This document shows positions 8,463 to 18,153 of a stretch of 64,000 bases of DNA, piece after piece. How positions within the stretch are numbered: the stretch's first letter is position 1; each line of letters begins with the position of its first letter. Position numbers and translations under genes: made by a program. Source of the stretch: Curvibacter microcysteis. Its GTDB lineage: Bacteria > Pseudomonadota > Gammaproteobacteria > Burkholderiales > Burkholderiaceae_C. The notes beneath the pieces are model-generated. The model was not told where the DNA came from. It ran no database searches and saw only the letters and a program-made list of their open reading frames with translations. The DNA is taken from NCBI RefSeq assembly GCF_028649455.1, contig NZ_JAQSIO010000001.1, forward strand, positions 930,001 to 994,000, given 5' to 3'.

Positions 8463-9449
8463 ATGAAAGCATGCATTTACGGCGCCGGCGCCATCGGTGG
8501 CTGGATCGGCGCCGGCCTGGCCCGCACGCCCGGGCTTGAACTCAGCGCCGTGGCGCGTGGCGACACTTTGCAGGCGCTGCAAAGCCAGGGCCTGCTGATC
8601 GAGCAGGACGGCCAGACCCACCGCCTGCCGATCCGCGCCAGCGCCGACCCGGCCGAACTGGGCCCGCAAGACCTGGTGGTGATCGCCGTCAAGGCCCCGG
8701 CCCTGGCCGCCGTGGCGCGCCAGATCGCTCCATTGATCGGCCCCGACACCCTGGTGCTGACCGCCATGAACGGCGTGCCCTGGTGGTTCTTGCACGGCTT
8801 TGGCGGCGCGCTGGCCGGCACACGGCTGCGCGCGGTGGACCCGGACGGCGTGATCGCAGCCGCCATCCCGCCGGAGCAGGTGATCGGTTGTGTGGTGCAC
8901 GCCAGTTGTTCACTCAACGGGCCGGGCCAGGTCAAGCACCACTTTGGCAATGGCCTGATCATCGGCGAGCCCGGCGGGGGCCTGAGCCCGCGCGTGCAGG
9001 CCTTGCAGGCGCGCCTGGTGCAGGCAGGCTTCAACGCCACGGTCTCGCCGCAAATCCAAAAGGACACCTGGTACAAGCTGTGGGGCAATATGACGGTGAA
9101 CCCGGTCAGTGCCTTGACGGGCGCCACCACCGACCTGATCCTGGGCGACGAGCTGGTGCGCAACTTCATCTCGGCCGTGATGCTGGAGGCGCGTGAAATT
9201 GGCGCGCGCATCGGCATCCCGATCGACCAACAACCCGAGGACCGGCACCAGGTCACGCTCAAGCTCGGCGCCTTCAAGACCTCCATGCTGCAAGACGTGG
9301 AAGCCGGCCGCAGCGTGGAGCTGGACGCCTTGGTCGGCGTGGTGCGCGAATTGGGCCAGTTGAGCGGCGTGGCCACGCCCTTCACCGACGCCTTGCTGGG
9401 CCTGGCCCGGCTGCAGGCGCAACAGCGGGGCCTGTACCCGCGCGGCTGA
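8463..9449 (+). CDS. 2-dehydropantoate 2-reductase-like (ApbA/PanE family)
   Basis: NADPH-dependent ketopantoate-reductase-family protein, 328 residues. The N-terminal GAGAIGGWIGAGLA Rossmann motif and the central KLWGNMTVNPVSAL segment, holding the catalytic lysine region, are clear. Authentic PanE makes pantoate for coenzyme A, but this family has many paralogues in catabolic clusters that reduce other 2-oxo acids. The location after a Bug receptor and an aldolase-like gene (124-base gap) suggests a catabolic paralogue as readily as true PanE. A GC-rich hairpin follows the stop codon (CGCCCCG/CGGGGCG arms near 9456) and may reduce readthrough. Confidence 0.8.
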   Translation: MKACIYGAGAIGGWIGAGLARTPGLELSAVARGDTLQALQSQGLLIEQDGQTHRLPIRASADPAELGPQDLVVIAVKAPALAAVARQIAPLIGPDTLVLTAMNGVPWWFLHGFGGALAGTRLRAVDPDGVIAAAIPPEQVIGCVVHASCSLNGPGQVKHHFGNGLIIGEPGGGLSPRVQALQARLVQAGFNATVSPQIQKDTWYKLWGNMTVNPVSALTGATTDLILGDELVRNFISAVMLEAREIGARIGIPIDQQPEDRHQVTLKLGAFKTSMLQDVEAGRSVELDALVGVVRELGQLSGVATPFTDALLGLARLQAQQRGLYPRG

Positions 9450-9593
9450 CGCGGACGCCCCGATCGGCCGGGGCGCTGCAAAGCGGCCCCTGGCTGGCTA
9501 AACTGCCTGTCCAGCCCGGCGCGCGCCCTGACCCCAGATCCAACACGCGCCGCGCTGGCCCGGTTCTGTCCCATCCCTACGGAGTGTTTGTCC

Positions 9594-10235
9594 ATGTCCC
9601 GCCTCAAGCTCTACCTCGCCCCGGGCACCTGCGCCCTGGCCGTCCACATCGCCTTGCACGAGGCCCAAGCCGACCATGAACTGGCCTTGGTCAATTTCGC
9701 GGCCACCCAGCAGCGCAGCCCCGAGTACCTGGCCATCAACCCCAAGGGCCGCGTGCCGGCCCTGGTGACCGAACGCGGCGTGCTGACCGAAACCCCGGCC
9801 CTGCTGCTGTACGTGGCCCAGACCTTTGCCGCCGCCAACCTGGCCCCGCTGGACGACCTGTTTGCCCTGGCCCGGATGCAGGAATTCAACAGCTACATGG
9901 CCTCGACCGTGCACATCAACCACGCGCACCGGCCCCGGGCCTCGCGCTGGGCCGACGAGCCTGAAGCCATTGCCGGCATGCAGCGCAAGGTGGCGCAGAA
10001 CATGACGGAGAACTTCCGCTACATCGAAGCGACCTACCTGCAAGACGGCCCCTGGGTGCTGGGTCAGCGCTACTCGGTCGCTGATGGCTACCTCTACACC
10101 GTGGGCGACTGGCTGGCCAGCGACGGCGTGGACATCCGTGACTTTCCGCTGGTCTTCGCCCACCGTGAGCGCGTGCTGCAACGCCCGGCCGTGCAACGCG
10201 CTCTGGCCACGGCCCAGCTGCCCAAAACGGCCTGA
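9594..10235 (+). CDS. glutathione S-transferase family protein
   Basis: Cytosolic GST-fold protein of 213 residues. An N-terminal thioredoxin-like domain starts LKLYLAPGTCALAVHI, the beta-class GST hallmark with a cysteine near residue 12. It includes NPKGRVPAL and a TETPALLLY segment for glutathione binding, followed by an all-helical C-terminal domain. The ATG at 9594 is preferred to the in-frame TTG two codons upstream. It is the last plus-strand gene of this block and converges on the binding-protein gene at 10340. The physiological substrate is unknown; related enzymes detoxify electrophiles from aromatic metabolism. Confidence 0.85.
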   Translation: MSRLKLYLAPGTCALAVHIALHEAQADHELALVNFAATQQRSPEYLAINPKGRVPALVTERGVLTETPALLLYVAQTFAAANLAPLDDLFALARMQEFNSYMASTVHINHAHRPRASRWADEPEAIAGMQRKVAQNMTENFRYIEATYLQDGPWVLGQRYSVADGYLYTVGDWLASDGVDIRDFPLVFAHRERVLQRPAVQRALATAQLPKTA

Positions 10236-10244
10236 CGCGCAGGC

Positions 10245-10280
10245 AAAAAAAACCCGCTCGCCCAGCGCAGGGCGAACGGG
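10245..10280 (-). terminator. Rho-independent terminator for the binding-protein gene
   Basis: Read on the minus strand, a hairpin (CGCCC/GGGCG core with outer CCCG/CGGG pairing, positions 10253-10280) is followed by eight U residues (A-run 10245-10252 on the plus strand). It lies between convergent genes and correctly terminates the minus-strand gene ending at 10340. Confidence 0.8.
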
Positions 10281-10339
10281 GGAGCGGGCCCTGCGCCGGG
10301 CCCTGAGGACGGCACGCGGCCGTCCCCGAGACCGCGGCC

Positions 10340-11932
10340 TCAGTTGACGCGCAGGGCGCGCCAGTCGATGCGGTTGTCCGCGCGGTGCGGCACGTCCACG
10401 TTCTGGCGCAGCGCCCAGGGAATGATCTGGTGGTACAGCGGGATGTGCGAGATCAGCTCATGGTCTTGCAGCAGGGCTTTTTCGATCAGCCCATTGCGCG
10501 TCACCAAGTCGGTTTCCTTGCGGATGCGTTCCACCAGCGCGTCTTGCTGCGGGCTGCTGAAGCGGCCCAGGTTGAAGTTGCCGTCGCCGCCCGCACCCGG
10601 GCTGCGCACCAGGGACTGCAGGCTGTAGAAGGCGTCAAAGGTTGGCACCCCCCAGCCCAGCAGGTAGATGCTGGCTTCGTTGCGCTGGATCATCGGGAAG
10701 TAGGTGCTGAAAGGCAGCGAACGCAGGCGCGCCTTCACGCCCACGCGGGCCCACTGGGCGGTGATGGCCTGGCACAGCTGTTCGTCGTTGATGTAGCGGC
10801 CGGCGCTGCAGGCAAAGTCCACTTCAAAACCTTGCGGGTAGCCGGCCTCGGTCAGCAGCTGCTGCGCGGCCTTCACGTCATACGGCCAGCGGGTGTCGGC
10901 CTTGCGCGTCCAGCCATTGACCTGGGGCGCGACCAGGGCGCCTGCAGGCTGGGCCAGACCGCGCTGCACCACGCGCTGGATGCTGGCGATGTCGATGGCC
11001 TGGTACAGGGCCTTGCGCACGCGCACGTCCTTGAGCGGGTTCTGACCCTTCACGCTGGAGCCAGGCAGCTCGTCGCGGAACTGGTCCATGCCCAGGAACA
11101 GGGTGCGGTTTTCAGGGCCTTCCAGCACCTTCAGCTGCGCCGTCTGACGCACACGGGCCAGGTCTTGCAGGCTGGGGTCGAGCACAAAGTCCACCTCACC
11201 CGAGAGCAGGGCCGCCATGCGGGTGGCGTCCGACTTGATGGGCGTGTAGATGATCTGGTTCACATTGCCACCGAACTTGCCCTGGCCCCACCAATGGGGA
11301 TTGGGCTCCAGCACCACGCGCTGGTCGGGCGTCCATTCCTTCAACTGGAACGGGCCGGTGCCCAGCGCATGGCGGTGGGCGTAGGTTTCGTCCTTGTTGC
11401 GGATGTCCTTGGGCTCCACCGAGTTGTTCTTCTCGGCCCAGGCCTTGCTCAGGATGCGCAGCTCGGTGAGCTGGTTGACCAGCACCGGGTTGGGCAGGTT
11501 GGAGAAGATGTCGATGACGGTCGGGCTGACCTTTTCGACCCGGTCGATGCCCAGGGTGTAGACCGCGTAGTTGGAGCTCTTGGCCTTGGCGCGCTCCAGC
11601 GAGAAGCGCACATCGTCGGCGGTCAGCAGGCTGCCGTCGCTGAACTTGACGCCCTGGCGCAGGGTCAGGCGCAGCTGGGTGGGCGAGACCTGCTTCCACT
11701 CGGTGGCCAGCGAAGGCTCTGGCTTGAAGGTCTTGCTGTTGTACTCCACCAAGGTGTCGTAGATGGCCGAGTGCAAGGCGTTGTTCACGCCCACGTTCTG
11801 GGCATGCACGTCCCAGGACGACAAGTCCACGGCGCGGGTCCAACGGAAGGGTTTGGCCTGCACGGCCAGGGGGGCGGCGGCGCTCAGGGCCAGCGAGGCG
11901 GCCAGCAGCCAGGGGGTGGATTTGTGTAGCAA
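10340..11932 (-). CDS. ABC transporter substrate-binding protein, oligopeptide/dipeptide family
   Basis: Extracytoplasmic solute-binding protein of family 5 (DppA/OppA-like), 530 residues. A Sec signal peptide with a Leu/Ala-rich core ends around AVQAKP. The domain contains LRQGVKFSDGSLLTADDV, the family signature for peptide-binding proteins, and later RVRKALYQAID. The start is a TTG at 11932 with a GGAG ribosome binding site a few bases upstream; no better ATG gives the whole signal peptide. No permease or ATPase genes are adjacent, so it is an orphan receptor that must work with a transporter encoded elsewhere. A U-tract terminator follows it. The ligand may be a peptide, an opine or glutathione. 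Confidence 0.87.
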   Translation of the reverse strand: MLHKSTPWLLAASLALSAAAPLAVQAKPFRWTRAVDLSSWDVHAQNVGVNNALHSAIYDTLVEYNSKTFKPEPSLATEWKQVSPTQLRLTLRQGVKFSDGSLLTADDVRFSLERAKAKSSNYAVYTLGIDRVEKVSPTVIDIFSNLPNPVLVNQLTELRILSKAWAEKNNSVEPKDIRNKDETYAHRHALGTGPFQLKEWTPDQRVVLEPNPHWWGQGKFGGNVNQIIYTPIKSDATRMAALLSGEVDFVLDPSLQDLARVRQTAQLKVLEGPENRTLFLGMDQFRDELPGSSVKGQNPLKDVRVRKALYQAIDIASIQRVVQRGLAQPAGALVAPQVNGWTRKADTRWPYDVKAAQQLLTEAGYPQGFEVDFACSAGRYINDEQLCQAITAQWARVGVKARLRSLPFSTYFPMIQRNEASIYLLGWGVPTFDAFYSLQSLVRSPGAGGDGNFNLGRFSSPQQDALVERIRKETDLVTRNGLIEKALLQDHELISHIPLYHQIIPWALRQNVDVPHRADNRIDWRALRVN

Positions 11933-12082
11933 GGGGTCTCCAATTCAACAGCTTGCTGACTCTGGCACAAGCCGTCCGTCGGGCGCAAGCCGTATTTGCG
12001 CGCTTGCTTATGCGCGCAACGAGTTTAGAAACCCACCGCCATGCAAAAAACCAGCCAAGCCGAGCGCTGGCGGGGGGCGTGC

Positions 12083-13201
12083 TCAGGGGCTGCCTTCGTC
12101 CACCGCGAAGTTGACGCGCGGGGCCACGGCGCACATCAGCTCGTAGCCCACCGTGCCGGCGGCGCGGGCCACCTCGTCGATGGACAGGCTGCGGCCCTGG
12201 CTGGAGCGGCCCCACAGCGTGACCTCGGAGCCAAAGCCAAAGGACACGCCGGCTTGTTCCAGCGGGGTCAGGTCGAGCATCAGCATGTCCATGCTGACGC
12301 GGCCCAGCAAGCGGGTGCGAACGCCGTTGACCAGCACGGGCGTACCGGTGTCGCACAGGCGCGGGTAACCGTCGGCATAGCCGCAGGCGGCCACGCCCAC
12401 GCGCAACGGCTGCTCGGCCACAAAGCGTGAGCCGTAGCCGACGCTGTCCCCAGCTTGCAAGGACTGCACCGCGAGCAGCTTGCTGCTCAGGGTCAGGGTG
12501 GGCTGTAAGCCCCAGTCGGCGGCGCTGCGCTCGGGGAAGTCGGGCGCGCTGCCGTACAACACGATGCCGGGGCGCACCCAGTCGCTCTTGATGCGGGCGC
12601 TGTCGGCGTGGCGCAGCGTGGCCGCGCTGTTGGCCAGGCTGCGCTCGCCGGGCAGGTCAGCGGTGGCGTGCAAGAAGACCTCTTCCTGGTGGGCGATGCC
12701 ACGCGGGCCATCGGCGTCGCTGAAGTGGGTCATCAGCGAGATCTCATCCACCTGGGGCAAGGCGTTGAGCCGGGTCCATGCCGAGCGGTAGCGCTCGGGC
12801 GTGAAGCCCAGGCGGTTCATGCCCGAATTCATTTTCAGGAACACGCGCTGGGGCAGCTGGGTCTTGTGCGCGGCCAGCATGTCGATCTGCTCGTCGCAGT
12901 GCACGGCGTGCCACAGGTCCAGGCGCGAGCACAGCTCCAGGTCGCGCGGCTCGAACACGCCTTCCAGGAGCAGAATCGGGCCGCGCCAGCCCAGGCGGCG
13001 CACGCGCTCGGCTTCCGCCAGGTCCAGCAAGGCGAAGCCGTCGGCACCGCGCAGGCCCTCAAACACCCGCTCGATGCCATGGCCGTAGGCATTGGCTTTG
13101 ACGACGGCCCAGACACGGGCGTCAGGGACGGACTGGCGCACGCGGGCCAGGTTGTGCTGCAGTGCAGCAGTGTGGACAGTGGCCTGGATCGGGCGGGGCA
13201 T
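12083..13201 (-). CDS. alr: alanine racemase
   Basis: PLP-dependent alanine racemase of 372 residues, supplying D-alanine for peptidoglycan. The PLP-binding lysine is in [10 protein letters not shown] at about residue 34, and the catalytic tyrosine of the other face is in VGYGSRF. The conserved [10 protein letters not shown] and GRVSMDM segments are present. Length and start are normal. It is divergently placed from lplT, a recurring neighbour pair in Burkholderiales. Both Alr and DadX belong to this family; no dadA is adjacent, so the biosynthetic role is favoured. Confidence 0.94.
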   Translation of the reverse strand: MPRPIQATVHTAALQHNLARVRQSVPDARVWAVVKANAYGHGIERVFEGLRGADGFALLDLAEAERVRRLGWRGPILLLEGVFEPRDLELCSRLDLWHAVHCDEQIDMLAAHKTQLPQRVFLKMNSGMNRLGFTPERYRSAWTRLNALPQVDEISLMTHFSDADGPRGIAHQEEVFLHATADLPGERSLANSAATLRHADSARIKSDWVRPGIVLYGSAPDFPERSAADWGLQPTLTLSSKLLAVQSLQAGDSVGYGSRFVAEQPLRVGVAACGYADGYPRLCDTGTPVLVNGVRTRLLGRVSMDMLMLDLTPLEQAGVSFGFGSEVTLWGRSSQGRSLSIDEVARAAGTVGYELMCAVAPRVNFAVDEGSP

Positions 13202-13338
13202 AGGGCAATCAGGGAGAGGAACTGAGGGGATTTTGGCACCGCCCCCAAGAGGTGGCGTGATATAACCAACTGCCTTTTTGAGGCCATGTTCAACATTACC
13301 AAAGTATCAGTTTTCCTGATGCTCGAATCAGCCACTCA

Positions 13339-14643
13339 ATGAAGCGCGGTTTCTACACCATCATGTCGGCGCAGTTTTTCAGCTCGCTGGCCGACAACGC
13401 CATATTCGTGGCCGCCGTGGAACTGCTCAAAAGCGATGGCGCACCCGAGTGGCAACGCGCCGCTTTGGTGCCCATGTTTGCGCTGTTCTATGTGATCCTG
13501 GCGCCCTTCGTGGGCGCTTTTGCCGACGCCCAGCCCAAGGGCAAGGTGATGTTCATCAGCAATGCCATCAAGGTGGTGGGTTGTCTGTTGATGCTGTTCG
13601 GCACCCACCCGCTGATGGCCTATGCCGTCATCGGCCTGGGCGCGGCGGCGTACTCACCGGCCAAATACGGCATCCTCACCGAGCTGCTGCCGGCCTCGCA
13701 ATTGGTCAAGGCCAATGGCTGGATCGAAGGGCTGACCATCGCCTCGATCATCCTGGGCGTGTTGCTGGGCGGCCAGCTGGTGGGGCATTCGGTGTCCGGC
13801 CTGCTGCTGTCCTTTGACTTCCCGGTCTTCAACACCGGCATCGACACACCGCCTGAAGCCGCGATCTTTGTGCTGATCTTCATTTACGCGCTGGCAGCCT
13901 GGTTCAACACCCGCATCCCGCATACCGGCGTGACCATGCGCCCGATGCGCCAGGACCCCGAACTCAGCGTGGCGCGCAACGCGCTGAACCTGCTGCCCGA
14001 CTTCTGGAGCTGCAACTCGCGCCTGTGGAACGACAAGCTGGGCCAGATCTCCCTGTCCACCACCACCTTGTTCTGGGGTGTCAGCGGCAACCTGCGCTAC
14101 ATCGTGCTGGCCTGGAGCGCCGCCGCCCTGGGCTACAGCACCACGCAGGCCTCGTCCCTGGTGGGCGTGGTGGCCATCGGCACGGCCGTGGGCGCCGTCT
14201 TGGCGTCAGTGCGCATGCGCCTGGACCAGGCCACCAGCGTGATCCCGCTGGGCATCGGCATGGGGGTGCTGGTGGTGTTGATGAACTTCATTGACAACGT
14301 CTGGGTGGCCGCGCCCTTCCTGATCCTGCTGGGCGGCCTGGGGGGCTTTCTGGTCGTGCCCATGAACGCCTTGCTGCAACACCGGGGCCACAACCTGATG
14401 GGCGCAGGCCGCTCGATCGCGGTGCAGAACTTCAATGAACAGGCCTGCATCCTGGCGCTGGGCGCGTTGTACAGCCTGTCGACCAAGTACGGCATGTCCG
14501 CCTTTGGCGCCATCACCGGCTTTGGCCTGATCGTGGCCTCGGCCATGTGGCTGATCAAGCGCTGGCACCAACGCAACACCGTGCAGCACGCGCAAGAGCT
14601 CAAGCGCCTGCTGGCCATTGCCCGCAACGACCGGGGGCACTGA
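13339..14643 (+). CDS. lplT: lysophospholipid transporter LplT
   Basis: MFS-family inner membrane flippase of 434 residues that takes lysophospholipids inward for re-acylation. The N-terminus, KRGFYTIMSAQFFSSLADNA, is characteristic of LplT. About twelve hydrophobic helices follow, with an FADAQPKGKVMFISN loop between helices two and three. In E. coli lplT is joined to aas; here no acyltransferase/acyl-ACP synthetase gene is adjacent. It is divergent from alr with a 137-base gap and ends at a perfect hairpin terminator. Confidence 0.9.
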   Translation: MKRGFYTIMSAQFFSSLADNAIFVAAVELLKSDGAPEWQRAALVPMFALFYVILAPFVGAFADAQPKGKVMFISNAIKVVGCLLMLFGTHPLMAYAVIGLGAAAYSPAKYGILTELLPASQLVKANGWIEGLTIASIILGVLLGGQLVGHSVSGLLLSFDFPVFNTGIDTPPEAAIFVLIFIYALAAWFNTRIPHTGVTMRPMRQDPELSVARNALNLLPDFWSCNSRLWNDKLGQISLSTTTLFWGVSGNLRYIVLAWSAAALGYSTTQASSLVGVVAIGTAVGAVLASVRMRLDQATSVIPLGIGMGVLVVLMNFIDNVWVAAPFLILLGGLGGFLVVPMNALLQHRGHNLMGAGRSIAVQNFNEQACILALGALYSLSTKYGMSAFGAITGFGLIVASAMWLIKRWHQRNTVQHAQELKRLLAIARNDRGH

Positions 14644-14674
14644 GGTCCACACCGGTCCTGCTCCCTTCCTTTCC

Positions 14675-14699
14675 AAAAGGCCGGTCATGCCGGCCTTTT
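14675..14699 (+). terminator. Rho-independent terminator after lplT
   Basis: A perfect ten-base inverted repeat, AAAAGGCCGG / CCGGCCTTTT, with a five-base loop. The 3' arm itself ends in four T residues, so the structure works as a terminator. It ends 11 bases before the EamA start. Confidence 0.85.
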
Positions 14700-14709
14700 G
14701 CTTTTGGTC

Positions 14710-15621
14710 ATGCCATTGAACCCCTCCTCCGCCCCCCACCCGCCGCTGTTCAGCGTGCTGGCCCTGATGTTCAACGCCTTGGTCTGGGGCGTGTCCTGGT
14801 GGCCGCTGCGCCAGCTGGAGCTGGCGGGCCTGCACCCCTTGTGGGCCACCGCCCTGATCTACCTGCTGGCCATCGCCTGCACCCTGCTGGCCTTCCCGGG
14901 GGCGCTGCGCCAATGGCTGGGCCAGCCTGCGCTGTGGGCCCTGGCCCTGGCCGCCGGCATGACCAATGTGTGCTTCAACTGGGCCGTCACCGTGGGGGAT
15001 GTGGTGCGCGTGGTGCTGCTGTTTTATTTGATGCCGCTGTGGGCCAGCCTGCTGGCCTGGTGGCTGCTGGGCGAGCGCCCGCGCGGCGCTGACCTGTTGC
15101 GCATGCTGCTGGCTTTGGCCGGCGTGGCCGTGGTGCTGAAGACACCCGGCAGCGACTGGCCGCTGCCGCAAAGCCTGTCGGACTGGCTGGGCCTGGCCGG
15201 CGGCTTCAGCTTTGCGCTGACCAATGTGATGTTGCGCCGCCTGCACCAAACACCTGCACCTGCGCGGGTGCTGGCCATGTTTGGCGGCGGCTCGCTGCTG
15301 TCGGCGCTGACCGCCCTGGTCGGTCTGGGCCAGGGCCTGGTCACCCCCCTGCCGGCACCTGCACTGGGCTGGTTGCTGCTGGCCGCCGGCCTCAGCCTGG
15401 CCTACCTGGGCGGCAATGTGGCGCTGCAGTATGGCGCCGCGCGCCTGCGCTCCAGCACCACCGCCTTGGTGATGCTGTCCGAGGTGCTGTTCGCCAGCGT
15501 CTCGGCCATGGCCTTGGGTGCAGCCGAGCTGTCGATGCGGGTGTGGCTGGGCGGCGCGCTGATCGTGGCGTCCGCAGCCTGGTCAGCCTGGGCCCCCGCT
15601 CAGCCCAAGACCAGCGCCTGA
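14710..15621 (+). CDS. EamA/DMT-family transporter
   Basis: Inner membrane protein of the drug/metabolite transporter superfamily, 303 residues, with about ten hydrophobic helices arranged as two EamA repeats. Typical features are NALVWGVSWWPLRQLE in helix one and LLGERPRGADLLRM after the fourth or fifth helix; the second repeat carries STTALVMLSEVLFA. The ATG at 14710 was chosen because an upstream TTG lies in the terminator stem. The substrate is unknown; family members export amino acids, nucleosides or toxic metabolites. Confidence 0.85.
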   Translation: MPLNPSSAPHPPLFSVLALMFNALVWGVSWWPLRQLELAGLHPLWATALIYLLAIACTLLAFPGALRQWLGQPALWALALAAGMTNVCFNWAVTVGDVVRVVLLFYLMPLWASLLAWWLLGERPRGADLLRMLLALAGVAVVLKTPGSDWPLPQSLSDWLGLAGGFSFALTNVMLRRLHQTPAPARVLAMFGGGSLLSALTALVGLGQGLVTPLPAPALGWLLLAAGLSLAYLGGNVALQYGAARLRSSTTALVMLSEVLFASVSAMALGAAELSMRVWLGGALIVASAAWSAWAPAQPKTSA

Positions 15622-15701
15622 CACAGGGCATGCCCCGCCAGGCCGGCGCCTGGTGGCGGAGCAGGGCTACCATGGCCCCTCTCCGTCTTGAAGGACCTGC
15701 C

Positions 15702-16187
15702 ATGAGCACTTTGTACGACTTTGAAGCCCTGTCCATCGCGGGCGAAACCGTGCCCCTGCGCCAGTTCGAGGGCCAGGTGCTGTTGATCGTCAACACGGCC
15801 AGCGCCTGCGGCTTCACGCCCCAGTTCGCCGGCCTGGAAGACCTGCACCAGCGCTATGGCCAGCGCGGCCTGACGGTGCTGGGCTTTCCCTGCAACCAGT
15901 TTGGCCGCCAGGACCCGGGCAGTGACGAGCAAATTGCCAGCTTTTGCCAGCGCAACTACGGCGTGAGCTTTCCGATGATGAGCAAGATCGACGTCAATGG
16001 CGGCGACGCCCACCCGCTGTACCGTTGGCTCAGCGCCGAAGCGCCCGGCCTGCTGGGCAGCAAGGCCATCAAGTGGAACTTCACCAAATTCCTGGTCGGC
16101 AAGAACGGTCAGGTGATCCGCCGCTACGCACCGCAGGACACCCCCGCCAAGCTGGCCAGCGACATCGAAGCCGCCCTGGCCGCCTGA
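15702..16187 (+). CDS. glutathione peroxidase
   Basis: Thiol peroxidase of the glutathione peroxidase family, 161 residues, reducing hydroperoxides in the cytoplasm. The peroxidatic site VNTASACGFTPQ has cysteine in place of selenocysteine, FPCNQFG carries the family glutamine motif, and the WNFTKFLV tryptophan/asparagine motif completes the active site. Such bacterial Cys-type enzymes often use thioredoxin rather than glutathione. It is a single-gene unit between two EamA transporters and converges on the minus-strand one. Confidence 0.93.
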   Translation: MSTLYDFEALSIAGETVPLRQFEGQVLLIVNTASACGFTPQFAGLEDLHQRYGQRGLTVLGFPCNQFGRQDPGSDEQIASFCQRNYGVSFPMMSKIDVNGGDAHPLYRWLSAEAPGLLGSKAIKWNFTKFLVGKNGQVIRRYAPQDTPAKLASDIEAALAA

Positions 16188-16194
16188 GCCCGGC

Positions 16195-17148
16195 TCAGGC
16201 CGAGGCCGGGCGCTGGAAGGCCCGCACGCCCATCAACACGCCGGCCACCAGCAAGGCAATGCCGGCGCCCGTCACCGGCGCGGGCCACTCGGCGCGGTGC
16301 CAAAAGCCGTAAGCCAGGGCCGACAGGGTTTCGAACACGATCAGCTGGCCGGTCAGCGAGGTGGGCAGCAGCTTGCTGGCCCGGCTCCAGGCCAGGGTGC
16401 CCGCCCAGGAGGCGAACAAACCCATGGCCAGCATCAGGCCCAAAAACAAGCCCGGGCGAGGCCCCCAACCCATCACCAGCGCTTGGTCGGGCTGGCTCAG
16501 GCCCTGCCACAGGCCCCACAGCAACCACCCCAGCACCGCCAGCGGCAAGGTGGCCAGGCCCTGGGCCGTGGTCCAGGTGGTGGCCGACAAGCCCGGGTGG
16601 GCCTTGAGCCAGCGCGCGTTGCGGATCGGGTACCAGGTCCAGGCGGCGACCGCCACCAGGGTCAGGCCGGCGCCCAGGGCGTAGGCCGGGCCATGGCCGG
16701 CCTCGATGCGGCCCATCTCGGTGTGGTTGACGAAGGCAATGCCCAGTGCGATCAAGCCCAGCGAGGGCATCAAACGCGCCCAGGGCAAGGACCGGTCGTG
16801 CCAGTTGGCGCACACTGCAATCACCACCGGCAGCGTGCCGATCAAGACACTGGCCAGGGGCACGCCCGCGGCCTGGATGCCGGCCGACAGGAACAGGTAG
16901 TAAATGATGTTGCCCACCAGCGCCAGCTTGAAGGCCTCCGCCCAGTCGGCGCGGCGCAGCGCCGCCAGGCGTTGCCGGTCCGGCACGGCGAGCAAGAGCG
17001 CCACCAGGCCGAACGCGATGTAGCGACCAAAGGCCAGCGCCGCAGGCGCGTAATCCGGCAGCAGCGCTGGCGCCACGAACACCAGCCCCCACATCAGTCC
17101 AGCGGCCAGCGCATACGCCACCCCACGAATCAAATCCCCTGCGGCCAT
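16195..17148 (-). CDS. EamA/DMT-family transporter (second)
   Basis: Inner membrane protein of 317 residues with about ten predicted transmembrane helices and two EamA domains. The N-terminus GVAYALAAGLMWGLVFVAP and the internal repeat TWYPIRNARWL mark the family. It is only distantly similar to the transporter at 14710, so the two are not recent duplicates. Its 3' end is 7 bases from that of the glutathione peroxidase on the opposite strand. The substrate is unknown. Confidence 0.85.
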   Translation of the reverse strand: MAAGDLIRGVAYALAAGLMWGLVFVAPALLPDYAPAALAFGRYIAFGLVALLLAVPDRQRLAALRRADWAEAFKLALVGNIIYYLFLSAGIQAAGVPLASVLIGTLPVVIAVCANWHDRSLPWARLMPSLGLIALGIAFVNHTEMGRIEAGHGPAYALGAGLTLVAVAAWTWYPIRNARWLKAHPGLSATTWTTAQGLATLPLAVLGWLLWGLWQGLSQPDQALVMGWGPRPGLFLGLMLAMGLFASWAGTLAWSRASKLLPTSLTGQLIVFETLSALAYGFWHRAEWPAPVTGAGIALLVAGVLMGVRAFQRPASA

Positions 17149-17234
17149 CCGTCACCCGTTCCAATTCAAGCAAAGAGGCGCAGTGTGCCTGGGCCCGGCC
17201 CGGCTTGTCTTGGACCAGATTGCGCTGTGCGGCC

Positions 17235-18125
17235 TCAGGCGGTGCAGGCCAACTGACGCTGGTACGCCCCCGGCGTGATGCCGTAGAGCCGGCGCAGCAA
17301 GCGGTTCAGGTGGGGTTGGTCCGACAGGCCCACGCTGGCGGCCACCTCAGCGGGCGCCAGGCCACGCGCCAGCAAGGCCTTGGCGCGTGCGCCCCGCCGC
17401 GCTTGGACAAACACCTGCGGGGTGTGGCGGGTGCTCTGCTTGAAGCGGCGCAAAAAATGGAAGGGCGACAGCGCGGCTTGCGCGGCCAGGTCTTCCAGGC
17501 GCATCGGCTCGTGCAGGTGCGCCTCGATGTAGTCGCGCACCCGCGCCAGCACGTTCGGCGCCAGGCCCGGGGCCGGGTCGGCCGCCCCGCCTTGGCCATG
17601 GCGCGCCACCAGTTCGCCGGCCAGCAGGACCAGCTGGCTGTCAAAAGCCAAGGGGTCATCCGCGCCCTGCCACAGCGCATCCAGCGCGGCGGTGACGCGC
17701 CGGCCCAGGGCGGGGTCGTCCACCGTGGGCTGGGCAAATCGGCGCACCGGCTGGCCGGTCAGCTCACGCAGGGTGGCGGACTCAATGTAGACCATGCGGT
17801 AGCGCCAGCCCTGGGCGGTGGCGGCGTGGCCGGTGTGCAGCTCATCTTCATCCATCAGCACCAGCGAGCCCGGCCCGGCCAGGTGCTCGCTGCCGCGGTA
17901 GCGAAAGCGCTCCACGCCCCACTCCACCGAGCCGATGCCAAACGCGTCGTGCGCGTGCGGTGCGAACGCGTGGTCGACGATCTCGGCCCGGTACAGCTCC
18001 ACACCCTCGCGGTGTGGCACGCGGCGGTACAAGGCCCGGTCGCGCGGCGAATCGAACTGCTGGGGCACCCCGCTGGGGCGGGGCCCCGCGCTGAGGGGGG
18101 GAGCGTCGGCAGGCATGGGCGCCAT
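17235..18125 (-). CDS. AraC-family transcriptional regulator
   Basis: Regulator of 296 residues: an N-terminal cupin-like sensor domain (HAHDAFGIGSVEWGVERFRY, then GSLVLMDEDELHTG) and a C-terminal double helix-turn-helix. The latter is seen in LEDLAAQAALSPFHFLRRFK and VAASVGLSDQPHLNRLLRR, followed by the family ending YGITPGAYQ. It resembles the AraC regulators that control RhtB/EamA-type exporters, and the neighbouring EamA gene at 16195 on the same strand could be its target. The start is either 18125 or the ATG at 18116. Confidence 0.85.
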   Translation of the reverse strand: MAPMPADAPPLSAGPRPSGVPQQFDSPRDRALYRRVPHREGVELYRAEIVDHAFAPHAHDAFGIGSVEWGVERFRYRGSEHLAGPGSLVLMDEDELHTGHAATAQGWRYRMVYIESATLRELTGQPVRRFAQPTVDDPALGRRVTAALDALWQGADDPLAFDSQLVLLAGELVARHGQGGAADPAPGLAPNVLARVRDYIEAHLHEPMRLEDLAAQAALSPFHFLRRFKQSTRHTPQVFVQARRGARAKALLARGLAPAEVAASVGLSDQPHLNRLLRRLYGITPGAYQRQLACTA

Positions 18126-18153
18126 CTTAGCCAGCCAGCGGGCCCCCAGGCGC

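Noticed and set aside
10385-11929. 514-codon plus-strand frame opposite the oligopeptide-binding protein
   Set aside because: Low-complexity translation and no ribosome binding site, while the minus-strand gene has a full family match.
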